Made by a program: the position numbers and the translations under genes. This document shows, piece by piece, positions 23,917 to 31,285 of a stretch of DNA of 33,250 nt. How positions within the stretch are numbered: the stretch's first letter is position 1; each line of letters begins with the position of its first letter. Where the stretch lies: contig JAODBK010000097.1 of NCBI GenBank assembly GCA_025463925.1, forward strand, positions 1-33,250, in the 5' to 3' direction. This DNA comes from Acidimicrobiales bacterium (GTDB lineage: Bacteria > Actinomycetota > Acidimicrobiia > Acidimicrobiales > AC-14). The notes beneath the pieces were generated by a model. The model saw only the letters and a list, made by a program, of their open reading frames with translations. It made no database searches and was not told the origin of the DNA.

Positions 23917-25079
23917 AGACGGTGAGCCTGGTCGGCTCGACCGGCTCCATCGGCACGCAGGCCGTCGACGTCATCCGCGCCGAGCCGGAGCGCTACCGCG
24001 TCGTCGCCATCGGCGCGTCGACGTCGGCCGACCGGCTCGCCGAGCAGGCGCAGCTCTTGCGGCCCGACCGCGTCGCCATCGCCGACTCCGCGCTGGCCGC
24101 CGACCTCGAAGCGCGCGTGCCGCACGGCACCGAGGTGTGGGCCGGGCCCGAGGCGCTGGTTGCGATCGCGACCGGCGCCGAGGTCGTGCTCAACGCGGTG
24201 GTCGGCTTCGCCGGCCTGCCCGTCACGTTGGCCGCGCTCGAGAGCGGAGCCCGGTTGGCGCTGGCCAACAAGGAGAGCCTGATCGCCGGCGGACCGGTCG
24301 TGCAGCGGGCCCGGCAGACGCCGGGCGCCGAGATCCTGCCCGTCGACTCGGAGCACTCCGCCATCCACCAGTGCCTGCAGGCCGCCGGCCGGAGTGGCAC
24401 CGAGCGGGTGGCGCGCATCGTCCTCACGTGCAGCGGGGGCCCGTTCCGCGGGCGGACGCGAGCCGAGTTGGCCGCGGTCACCGTCGACGACGCCCTCGCG
24501 CACCCCACGTGGCGCATGGGCCCCAAGATCACGATCGACTCGTCGACGCTGATGAACAAGGGCCTCGAGGTCATCGAGGCGCAGGAGCTCTTCGGCATCG
24601 GGTACGACCGGATCGACGTGGTCGTCCATCCGCAGTCGATCGTCCACTCGATGGTGGAGTTCACCGACGGCGCGACCGTCGCCCAGCTCTCGAGCCCCGA
24701 CATGCGCCTGCCGATCGGGTACGCCTTGGCCTTTCCCGACCGGGCGTCGTACGCCTTCGGTGCGCTCGACTGGGGCGCGGTCGGGAGCTTGGAGTTCGAG
24801 CTGCCCGATCGGGAGGCGTTTCCCTGCCTGGGCCTCGCCTACGCCGCCGGCGAGCAGGGCGGCACCGCACCGGCCTGGCTGAACGGCGCCAACGAGGTCG
24901 CCAACGCGGCGTTCCTCGAGAAGCTCATCCCGTGGACCGCGATCTCCGAGGTCATCGAGGAGACATTGGCCGCCCACGACGGAACACCGGCCACCAGTGT
25001 CGACGTTGTGATCGAGGCCGATCGCCGCGCCCGGGCCCGGGCCGCCCGATCGGTCGAACGGAGAACCGCCGCCGCATGA
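23913..25079 (+). CDS. dxr: 1-deoxy-D-xylulose 5-phosphate reductoisomerase
   Basis: Dxr converts DXP to MEP with NADPH, the first committed step of the MEP isoprenoid pathway. The 388-residue product shows the NADPH-binding VSLVGSTGSIGTQ, LALANKESLIAGG, the metal and substrate site PVDSEHSAIHQCL, GPKITIDSSTLMNKGLEVIEAQELFGI, VHPQSIVHSMVEF, and LNGANEVANAAFLE. The start is the ATG at 23913, overlapping the cdsA stop in ATGA. Together with ispG two genes downstream it places two MEP-pathway enzymes in one operon around the site-2 protease. Confidence 0.98.
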   Translation: MKTVSLVGSTGSIGTQAVDVIRAEPERYRVVAIGASTSADRLAEQAQLLRPDRVAIADSALAADLEARVPHGTEVWAGPEALVAIATGAEVVLNAVVGFAGLPVTLAALESGARLALANKESLIAGGPVVQRARQTPGAEILPVDSEHSAIHQCLQAAGRSGTERVARIVLTCSGGPFRGRTRAELAAVTVDDALAHPTWRMGPKITIDSSTLMNKGLEVIEAQELFGIGYDRIDVVVHPQSIVHSMVEFTDGATVAQLSSPDMRLPIGYALAFPDRASYAFGALDWGAVGSLEFELPDREAFPCLGLAYAAGEQGGTAPAWLNGANEVANAAFLEKLIPWTAISEVIEETLAAHDGTPATSVDVVIEADRRARARAARSVERRTAAA

Positions 25080-26335
25080 CCACGACCACCCCCACGGCCG
25101 CCTTCGGCCCGGAGACGCCCGAGAACAGCCCGCGCAACGTCGCCATCCTGGTGTTCGCGATCGCGGCGATCGTGCTCGTCGCCTCGTTGACGAACTGGCT
25201 CGGCGCCCTCGTGGTGATCGCCGCGCTGTTCGCCATCATCATGCTCCACGAGTTCGGGCACTTCGTCATGGCCAAGCGCGCCGGGATGAAGGTCACCGAG
25301 TTCTTCATCGGCTTCGGGCCGCGCCTGTGGTCGGTGCGCAGGGGCGAGACCGAGTACGGCGTCAAGGCGCTGCCCCTCGGCGGTTACGTGAAGATCATCG
25401 GGATGTCCAACCTCGAGACGGTGGACGCCGACGATGAGCCCCGGAGCTACCGGCAGCAGTCGTTCGGCGCGCGCCTGGGCGTTGCGGTCGCCGGTTCGAC
25501 GGTGCACATGATCCTCGCCTTCGTGCTGTTCTGGGTCCTGCTCACCACGGTGGGCGTCTACGGCCAGCCGCGTGCCATTCGCGAGTTCACGCCTGATTCG
25601 GCCGCGCAGGCTGCGGGGCTGCGCGTCGGCGACAAGCTCGTCTCGCTCGACGGGCAACCGGTCAACGACTTCGAGAAGTTGCGGACCTACGTCGGCAAGC
25701 GGGCGGGTGTGCCGGTCGCCGTCACCGTCGAGCGCGGTGGCAATCGCATGACGATCACCGTCACGCCACGGCCGACGGAGGAGAACGGGGTCACCGTCGG
25801 CCGGCTGGGCTACAAGCCGAAGTACCCGATCGAGCGGTACAACCCGTTGTCGGCATTGCCCAAGGCGGCTCAGGGTGTCGGCACCGGTGTCTCGGCGTCG
25901 GTGAAGGCGCTCGGCGGGTTCTTCGCGCCGCACAGCATCAAGTCGTACGGCAACAACCTCTCCAACCCGAACAAGGCACCGGCGGGCGGCACGTCGAGCG
26001 GCAGCCCCGACAGCGGCGTCCGGTTCCTCTCGCCGCTCGGCATCGGCCAGGTCGCCGACCAGGCGGCGGGCGCCGGCATCCGCGCCGTGCTGGTGCTGCT
26101 GATCTCCATCAACCTGTTCGTCGGCGTGTTCAACATGTTCCCGTTGCTGCCGCTCGACGGCGGCCATGTCGTGATCGCGGTGTACGAGCGCGTTCGCTCG
26201 CGACGCGGGCGTCGCTACTTCGCCGACGTCCGCAAGATGCTGCCGTACAGTGCCGCGCTGGTGATGGTGCTCGGCTTCATCCTCGTCACGTCGGTGTACC
26301 TCGATGTGCGGCAGCCGGTGAACTTCTTCCCGTGA
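25076..26335 (+). CDS. rip1: Site-2 membrane metalloprotease (RseP/Rip1 type)
   Basis: This M50 protease cuts membrane-bound anti-sigma factors within the bilayer; the mycobacterial homologue is Rip1 (Rv2869c), also placed between dxr and gcpE/ispG. The 419-residue product has a first hydrophobic segment (about 22-38), the zinc-binding HEFGH (58-62) in the next, and a FFIGFGPRLWSVRRGETEYGVKALPLGGYVKI segment. A PDZ domain follows (about 170-225; EFTPDSAAQAAGLRVGDKLVSLDGQPV), then the C-terminal LDG motif NMFPLLPLDGGHV (D361) and a last helix. It starts at an ATG overlapping the dxr stop (ATGA). Confidence 0.96.
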   Translation: MTTTTPTAAFGPETPENSPRNVAILVFAIAAIVLVASLTNWLGALVVIAALFAIIMLHEFGHFVMAKRAGMKVTEFFIGFGPRLWSVRRGETEYGVKALPLGGYVKIIGMSNLETVDADDEPRSYRQQSFGARLGVAVAGSTVHMILAFVLFWVLLTTVGVYGQPRAIREFTPDSAAQAAGLRVGDKLVSLDGQPVNDFEKLRTYVGKRAGVPVAVTVERGGNRMTITVTPRPTEENGVTVGRLGYKPKYPIERYNPLSALPKAAQGVGTGVSASVKALGGFFAPHSIKSYGNNLSNPNKAPAGGTSSGSPDSGVRFLSPLGIGQVADQAAGAGIRAVLVLLISINLFVGVFNMFPLLPLDGGHVVIAVYERVRSRRGRRYFADVRKMLPYSAALVMVLGFILVTSVYLDVRQPVNFFP

Positions 26336-27534
26336 CCTACGCGCGGCGCACGACGCGGCAGATCCACGTCGGCCCGGTGGCCGTCGGCGGCGGCGCGCCG
26401 GTGAGCGTGCAGTCGATGACGACGACCAAGACGGCCGACGTGGACGGCACGCTGGCGCAGATCTACGCGCTGGCCGGCGCCGGTTGCGACATCGTGCGCT
26501 GCACCTGCAACGAGCAGGAGGCGGCCGAGGGGCTGGCTCGCATCGTGCCGCGATCGCCGGTGCCGATCGTCGCCGACATCCACTTCCACGTGGAGATGGC
26601 GCTGGCCGCGCTCGAGGCCGGTGTGCAGTGCCTGCGGCTCAACCCCGGCAATCTCCGCAAGTCGTCGGAGATCAAGCTGGTGGCGTCGGAGTGTCGCGAC
26701 CGCGGCGTGCCGATCCGCATCGGCGTGAACGCCGGCTCACTGCACCCCGACCTGTACGAGAAGCACGGTGGCGCGACGCCCGAGGCGTTGGTCGAGTCGG
26801 CGCAGATGGAGCTGGCCTACTTCGAAGAGGTCGACTTCCACGACGTCAAGATCTCGGTGAAGGCATCGAACGTGCCGTTGATGGTCGAGTCGTACCGCAT
26901 GCTGTCGGAGGTGACCGACCATCCTCTCCACCTCGGTGTCACCGAGGCCGGGCCGCCGCCGGCCGGGCTGGTGAAGTCGACCGCGGGCATCGCCACGCTC
27001 CTCTTGGAGGGCATCGGCGACACCATCCGCTACTCGCTCACCGCCGACCCGGTCGAGGAGGCGAAGGCCGGCCGCCAACTGCTCGAGTCGTTGGGCCTGC
27101 GCGAGCGCAAGGGCCTCGACCTCATCGCGTGCCCGAGCTGCGGCCGGGCCGAGATCGACGTGATCAAGGTGGCGTCCGACGCGATGGCCGCGCTCGAGTC
27201 GCGCCACCTCCCGATCCAGGTCGCGGTGATGGGCTGCGTGGTCAACGGTCCCGGCGAGGCGCGGCAGGCCGACCTCGGCATCGCCGCCGGCCGGAAGCGG
27301 GGCCACCTGTTCATCCGCGGCAAGATCGTGCGCGTCGTTCCCGAGGACGAGATGGTCGCGGCGCTGGTCGCCGAGGCCGAGGCCTTGGTGCGGGACGGCT
27401 TCGAGGCCCGGCTCGCGGCGGCCGACGCCGGCGCCGAGCCCGAGGCCGAGGCCGATCGCCGGGCGCTGCTCACCGCCCAGGGCGACGACCCCAACGCGGT
27501 CGAGCACAAGGTCGACCTCATCCGCAAGCACTGA
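26332..27534 (+). CDS. ispG: 4-hydroxy-3-methylbut-2-enyl diphosphate synthase (IspG/GcpE)
   Basis: IspG reduces MEcPP to HMBPP with a [4Fe-4S] cluster in the MEP pathway. The 400-residue product begins RRTTRQIHVGPVAVGGGAPVSVQSMTTTKTADVDGTLAQI. It has the TIM-barrel part (VADIHFHVEMALAAL, LRLNPGNL) and the C-terminal cluster domain with C267 and C270 (ACPSCGR), C302 and E309 (MGCVVNGPGEA). The tail of about 40 residues is Ala/Glu-rich. It starts at a GTG that overlaps the upstream protease stop (GTGA). A strong hairpin lies just after its stop, ending the rpsB-to-ispG run. Confidence 0.98.
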   Translation: MTYARRTTRQIHVGPVAVGGGAPVSVQSMTTTKTADVDGTLAQIYALAGAGCDIVRCTCNEQEAAEGLARIVPRSPVPIVADIHFHVEMALAALEAGVQCLRLNPGNLRKSSEIKLVASECRDRGVPIRIGVNAGSLHPDLYEKHGGATPEALVESAQMELAYFEEVDFHDVKISVKASNVPLMVESYRMLSEVTDHPLHLGVTEAGPPPAGLVKSTAGIATLLLEGIGDTIRYSLTADPVEEAKAGRQLLESLGLRERKGLDLIACPSCGRAEIDVIKVASDAMAALESRHLPIQVAVMGCVVNGPGEARQADLGIAAGRKRGHLFIRGKIVRVVPEDEMVAALVAEAEALVRDGFEARLAAADAGAEPEAEADRRALLTAQGDDPNAVEHKVDLIRKH

Positions 27535-27543
27535 GTGGCTTTC

Positions 27544-27582
27544 GCCTCCCCGCGAGCGCGGAATCCGCGCTCGGCGGGAGGC
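27544..27582. terminator. Symmetric hairpin terminator between ispG and the repeat protein
   Basis: Arms of 19 nt (starting GCCTCCC and ending GGGAGGC) pair at 17 of 19 positions, with a one-base loop as written. The stem sits in the 55-bp convergent gap between ispG and the minus-strand repeat-protein gene, so it probably stops transcription from both sides. There is no long T-tract. Confidence 0.75.
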
Positions 27583-27589
27583 AGATTCG

Positions 27590-29269
27590 TCAGAGTTGGC
27601 GGCGGCGCGCCCGTTCGGCCCGCACCGCGTCGCTGACGCCGGCTGCCGCCTCCCGGATGCGGGAGAGCCGGTCGCTGAACTGGCCGGCGACGCGCTCACG
27701 GGTTTCGCCCGGTGCCGCCGGAAGCGCCCGCGGCGCCGGTGCCGGTTGGGCCGGCGGTGGCGCGGCGGCGTGGGCGCCGCGTTCGATCAGGTCGCGCAAC
27801 TCGTCGAGGCCGACGCCGACGCGGCGTTCCAACCGGGCGATCGCGGTCGCCGTCGCCGCGACGGCCTCGCTGACGCGGAACATGGACTGGGCGTCGGTGG
27901 TGCCGGAGACATCGGCGCGGAACGCGATGAGCGTGCGGTCGACGCCCTGCAGCCGGTCCTGCGTCGCCGACACCTCCTGACGCAGGAGCGTCACGTCGGA
28001 CAGCAACCGGGCCACGTCGGGCGCCCGGCTGGCCTGGGCCACGAGGAGGCGCACCGCGTCGAGGTCCGCGTCGAGCTTGGCGACGGCGGCTTCGACGCCC
28101 TTGATGTCGACGGGTTCCGGCATCGCGCGCCCGGCGAGCTCGTCCAGCTTGGTGTGCACCGGCTCGAGGTCGACCGGCCGTGACGCCAGCGCGTCGAGCC
28201 GCGTGTGCACGCCACTGAAGTCGACCGGATCGGGCGCGGGCCGAGACGCCAGCTCGTCCAGCTTGGCGTGCACGGAATCGAGGTCGACCGGCTCCGGCAT
28301 TGGACGCGACGCGATCTCGTCGAGTCGCGCTTGTACGCCGCTCAGGTCGACCGGCTCCGCCACCGGCCGCGACGCGATCTCGTCGAGCCGCGTGTGCACA
28401 CCGCTCAGGTCGACCGGCTCCGGCATTGGACGCGACGCGATCTCGTCGAGCTTGGTGTGCACCGGCTCGAGGTCGACCGGCTCCGCCACCGGACGCGACG
28501 CGATCTCGTCGAGCCGCGTGTGCACGCCGCTCAAGTCCACCGGCCCCGCCACCGGCCGCGACGCCAGCTCGTCCAGCTTGGCGTGCACCGGGTCCAAGTC
28601 CACGCGCTCGGGCCCGGGTCGCGACGCCAGCTCGTCCAGCCTGGCGTGCACCGGCTCGAGGTCGACCGGCTCCGGCATTGGACGCGACGCGATCTCGTCG
28701 AGCTTGGTGTGCACCGGCTCGAGGTCGACCGGCTCCGGCACCGGACGCGACGCGATTTCGTCGAGCTTGGTGTGCACGGAATCGAGGTTGACCTGCTCCG
28801 GCATTGGACGCGACGCGATCTCGTCGAGCCGCGCCTGCAGGCAGCCCAGGTCGACCGGCGGAGGGAGCGCAGCCCGCAGGTCGTGCAGCCCGTCGTCGAT
28901 GGCGCGCCGGGCCGAGGCCAGGGCGCGGCGGAGCTCGGTGAGGCCGTCGGCGACGTTGGCGATCTCGGCCGACGGCGCCGGCTCGGCGACCGCGGCCTCG
29001 AGGCGCGCCAGGCGGTCGGCCAGCTCGTCGAGCCGGGCCAGCACGACGCCCTCCTGACCGGTGCCGTCGACGATGGCGGCGAGCGACGACAGGTGCCGGT
29101 CGAGCCGTCCGACCCGGGCCAGCAGCTGCCCGAGCACCTCGGTGTTCTTGTCGGCCTCGGCTCGGACGGCGTCGGTGATCGAGGCGGTGATCGATCCCAT
29201 CAGGGTGGTGGGCCGCTGGTCGAGGCCCAGCCGCTCGTCGAGCCCGCTCAGGTCGTTGTCGTCCGCCAT
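27590..29269 (-). CDS. Repeat protein with twelve tandem 21-residue helical repeats
   Basis: I do not recognise a named family. The 559-residue protein has an acidic N-terminus and a predicted coiled-coil/helical part (about 25-135, heptad-like LARLDELADRLARLEAAV). Residues 148-398 hold twelve tandem copies of the motif LDEIASRPMPEPVDLEPVHTK, each 21 residues (three heptads) except the eleventh (17) and twelfth (24). A second helical region spans about 399-500, then an Ala/Pro linker and a basic C-terminal helix ending RARRRQL. No signal peptide or transmembrane segment is visible, so it is probably cytoplasmic. The ATG at 29269 follows an AGGTGGGGG ribosome-binding site. A scaffold, cytoskeletal or spacer role is inference only. 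Confidence 0.85.
   Translation of the reverse strand: MADDNDLSGLDERLGLDQRPTTLMGSITASITDAVRAEADKNTEVLGQLLARVGRLDRHLSSLAAIVDGTGQEGVVLARLDELADRLARLEAAVAEPAPSAEIANVADGLTELRRALASARRAIDDGLHDLRAALPPPVDLGCLQARLDEIASRPMPEQVNLDSVHTKLDEIASRPVPEPVDLEPVHTKLDEIASRPMPEPVDLEPVHARLDELASRPGPERVDLDPVHAKLDELASRPVAGPVDLSGVHTRLDEIASRPVAEPVDLEPVHTKLDEIASRPMPEPVDLSGVHTRLDEIASRPVAEPVDLSGVQARLDEIASRPMPEPVDLDSVHAKLDELASRPAPDPVDFSGVHTRLDALASRPVDLEPVHTKLDELAGRAMPEPVDIKGVEAAVAKLDADLDAVRLLVAQASRAPDVARLLSDVTLLRQEVSATQDRLQGVDRTLIAFRADVSGTTDAQSMFRVSEAVAATATAIARLERRVGVGLDELRDLIERGAHAAAPPPAQPAPAPRALPAAPGETRERVAGQFSDRLSRIREAAAGVSDAVRAERARRRQL
28076..28828 (-). repeat. 63-bp coding tandem repeats in the repeat-protein gene
   Basis: Twelve units encode residues 148-398 of the minus-strand protein, mostly 63 bp long. 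A 79-bp block at 28407-28485 is identical to 28659-28737, exactly four units (252 bp) away. Synonymous positions are also identical, which points to recent unit duplication or gene conversion. It is not a CRISPR array: there are no unique spacers and the units are translated. Confidence 0.92.
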
Positions 29270-29404
29270 GGCCCCCACCTCCGCACGGTGTGCTTCACGA
29301 GCGTGACGGATCGGTGGCCGGGCGCGCAATGGCCCGAACGGGCCAGCCCGGTGCCGCCGACCGGAGCGCTCGCCCGGGGCCGGGCCGCGGCACTAGACAG
29401 CACG

Positions 29405-30646
29405 GTGGTGGACCTCGAGCTGCGCCCGATCGTGCCGGACGAGTTCCGGGCGTTCAGCCGCGCCGTCGAGGCGGCGTTCGGCCAACAGCCCACCGACGTC
29501 GAGATCGACCTCTGGCGGGACGTCACCGAGTTCGAGCGCACGATCGCGGCGTTCGACGACGACGGCATCGTCGGCACCGCCGGCGCGTTCACCATGCAGC
29601 TGACCCTGCCCGGTGGCGCCACGATCCCGGTCGCCGGCGTCACCGCGGTGAGCGTGGCCACGAGCCACCGCCGGCGGGGCCTGCTCTCGGCGATGATGCG
29701 CCGCCAGCTCGACGACGTCGCGGCGCGGGGCGAGCCGGTCGCCGTGCTCACCGCGTCGGAGAGCGTGATCTACGGCCGGTTCGGGTACGGCCTGGCGACG
29801 TCGTTCCTCAGCACGCGCATCGCGCAGCCCAACGGGGGATTGGCGCAGCCGCTCAGCGAGCCCGGCCGGTGCCGGCGCGTCGACGTCGACGAGGCCGGCA
29901 TCGTGCTCCCCGACATCTACGACCGGTACCGCGTGACGCAGCCCGGCGAGGTGAGCCGCCCGGACGCGTGGTGGCACCAACGGCTCACCGACCACGAGCC
30001 TTGGCGCGAGGGCGCCAGCGCGTACTTCCACGTCGTGCACGACGACGAAGGCGGGCGGCCCGACGGCTACCTCACCTACCGCGTGCGCGGGCACTGGACG
30101 GGCAGCCACCTGCCGGGCGCCACCGTCGAGGTCGACGAGCTGTGCGCGTCGACGCCGAATGCCCGGCGCGCGCTGTGGCGCCACGCGCTGAGCATCGACC
30201 TGGCCGCCGCGGTGACGGCGTTCAACGTCCCGGTCGACGAGGCGCTGCGATGGGAGCTCGCCGACCCGCGGCGACTCGAGGTCACCGCGCTGTCCGACCA
30301 TCTGTGGGCCAGGCTGCTCGACGTGCCGGCTGCGCTCTCGGCCCGTGCCTATGCGGTCCCCGGCCGGGTCGTCCTCGACGTCGCCGACCAGTTCCGGCCG
30401 GGCGGCCCGGCCGACGGCCGGTTCGTGCTGGACACCGGTCCCGACGGCGTCCAGTGCCGGCCCACCGAGGAGCCGGCCGACCTCACCATGGCAGTGGCCG
30501 ACCTCGGCGCGCTCTACCTCGGCGGGACCACGGCGACCACGCTGGCGCGGGCCGGGCGGGTCCGGGAGCGCCGGCCGGGGGCGCTCGACGAGGCCGATCT
30601 GCTGTTCGGAACGGCCCTCGCTCCCTTCTGTGTGACGCATTTCTGA
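29405..30646 (+). CDS. GNAT acetyltransferase of the Eis family
   Basis: The 413-residue protein has the Eis plan: two fused GNAT lobes and an SCP2-like C-terminal domain. The first lobe includes GIVGTAGAFTMQLTLPGGATIPVAGVTAVSVATSHRRRGLLSAMM, whose SHRRRGLL part (87-94) is the acetyl-CoA pyrophosphate loop. The catalytic Tyr lies in VIYGRFGYG (Y123). The protein ends in Phe (CVTHF), as in Eis enzymes where the terminal carboxylate takes part in catalysis. Eis acetylates amines such as aminoglycosides or peptides; the native substrate here is unknown. Two adjacent GTGs (29405, 29408) can serve as start. It is divergent from the repeat-protein gene. Confidence 0.93.
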   Translation: MVDLELRPIVPDEFRAFSRAVEAAFGQQPTDVEIDLWRDVTEFERTIAAFDDDGIVGTAGAFTMQLTLPGGATIPVAGVTAVSVATSHRRRGLLSAMMRRQLDDVAARGEPVAVLTASESVIYGRFGYGLATSFLSTRIAQPNGGLAQPLSEPGRCRRVDVDEAGIVLPDIYDRYRVTQPGEVSRPDAWWHQRLTDHEPWREGASAYFHVVHDDEGGRPDGYLTYRVRGHWTGSHLPGATVEVDELCASTPNARRALWRHALSIDLAAAVTAFNVPVDEALRWELADPRRLEVTALSDHLWARLLDVPAALSARAYAVPGRVVLDVADQFRPGGPADGRFVLDTGPDGVQCRPTEEPADLTMAVADLGALYLGGTTATTLARAGRVRERRPGALDEADLLFGTALAPFCVTHF

Positions 30647-30682
30647 CGACGCCCGCCGGCCACCGTCCGTTCAGCCGGGCGC

Positions 30683-30688
30683 TATACT
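30683..30688 (+). promoter_or_regulatory. Predicted -10 element of the rimP-nusA-ylxR-infB operon
   Basis: TATACT is close to consensus and lies in the 147-bp gap between the acetyltransferase stop and rimP. Transcription would start near 30695, about 40 bp before the terminator-like hairpin. No good -35 is seen at 16-18 bp. Confidence 0.5.
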
Positions 30689-30726
30689 CCACGGGCTGTT
30701 CCGTTCGACTTATTCGAGGACGGGTG

Positions 30727-30819
30727 ATGGGACTGCGTGGGCCTTGGCCCACGCTTTTTGTTGCGACCGACGCTGCGAGAGGAGGAGGCCGACGTGACCG
30801 CAGACGACCGCGTCCGTGA
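30727..30819 (+). CDS. Possible 30-codon leader peptide upstream of rimP
   Basis: An ATG (30727, with a GTG directly before it) follows a GAGGA ribosome-binding-like site (30715-30719) and opens a 30-codon frame (MGLRGPWPTLFVATDAA...). It is translated across the terminator hairpin and ends inside the first codons of rimP. It may be a chance frame. If used, ribosomes would melt the hairpin, in the manner of attenuation. Confidence 0.25.
   Translation: MGLRGPWPTLFVATDAARGGGRRDRRRPRP
30734..30760 (+). terminator. Intrinsic terminator in the rimP leader
   Basis: GCGTGGGC-CTTG-GCCCACGC is a perfect 8-bp stem with a 4-nt loop (9 bp if the inner C-G pair forms), followed by TTTTTGTT. It is the clearest rho-independent terminator in the window. 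It could end the acetyltransferase transcript, but it also lies downstream of the TATACT element, so it could work as an attenuator of the nusA operon. Confidence 0.85.
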
Positions 30820-31285
30820 AATCGTCGGACCCCTGTTGCGCGACGCCGGGCTGGAGCTCTTCGACGTCGAGCTGGCCGGGGCGACCTTGCGGGTCCTCGT
30901 CGATCGCGACGGCGGCATCGACCTCGACGGCGTCAGCCGAGCCTCCCAGCTCGTCTCCGACGCGCTCGACCAGGCCGATCCGGTGCCGGGCCGGTACGTG
31001 CTCGAGGTGTCGAGCCCCGGCGTCGAGCGCCCGCTCCGCACGCCCGACCACTTCCGCCGGGCCGTCGGCTCGACGGTCGCGGTGCGCACGACGGCCGAGG
31101 TCGAGGGCGAGCGCCGGGTCGAGGGGCTCCTCGACGCCGCCGACGACGAGGGTGTCGCGGTCGCCGGCCGCCGGCTCCGGTACGACCAGATCGAGCGGGC
31201 GCGCACCGTGTTCGTGTGGGGTCCCGCGCCCCGGCCGTCGCAGACCAGGAAGCCGCAGCCCAAGAAGAAGGCGCAGGCACGATGA
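30794..31285 (+). CDS. rimP: Ribosome maturation factor RimP
   Basis: RimP assists 30S assembly. The 163-residue product has the N-terminal domain (DRVREIVGPLLRDAGLELFDVELAGATLRVLVDRDGGIDLDGVSRASQLVSDALD), the linking motif YVLEVSSPGVERPLRTPDHFRRAVG, and the SH3-like C-terminal domain ending in a Lys/Gln-rich tail. The GTG at 30794 is chosen because it lies just after the GAGGAGGAGG ribosome-binding site (about 30779-30788); upstream starts would be inside the leader. Its stop overlaps the nusA ATG (ATGA). Confidence 0.95.
   Translation: MTADDRVREIVGPLLRDAGLELFDVELAGATLRVLVDRDGGIDLDGVSRASQLVSDALDQADPVPGRYVLEVSSPGVERPLRTPDHFRRAVGSTVAVRTTAEVEGERRVEGLLDAADDEGVAVAGRRLRYDQIERARTVFVWGPAPRPSQTRKPQPKKKAQAR

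Noticed and set aside
28076-28828. Regular 63-bp repeats resembling a CRISPR or minisatellite array
   Set aside because: There are no unique spacers; the units are multiples of three and encode a coherent 21-residue protein motif on the minus strand.
28205-29404. Long plus-strand open frame running through the repeats into the acetyltransferase gene
   Set aside because: Repeat units keep several frames open by periodicity. The translated product is low-complexity Arg/His/Val-rich, and the acetyltransferase homology begins only at 29405.
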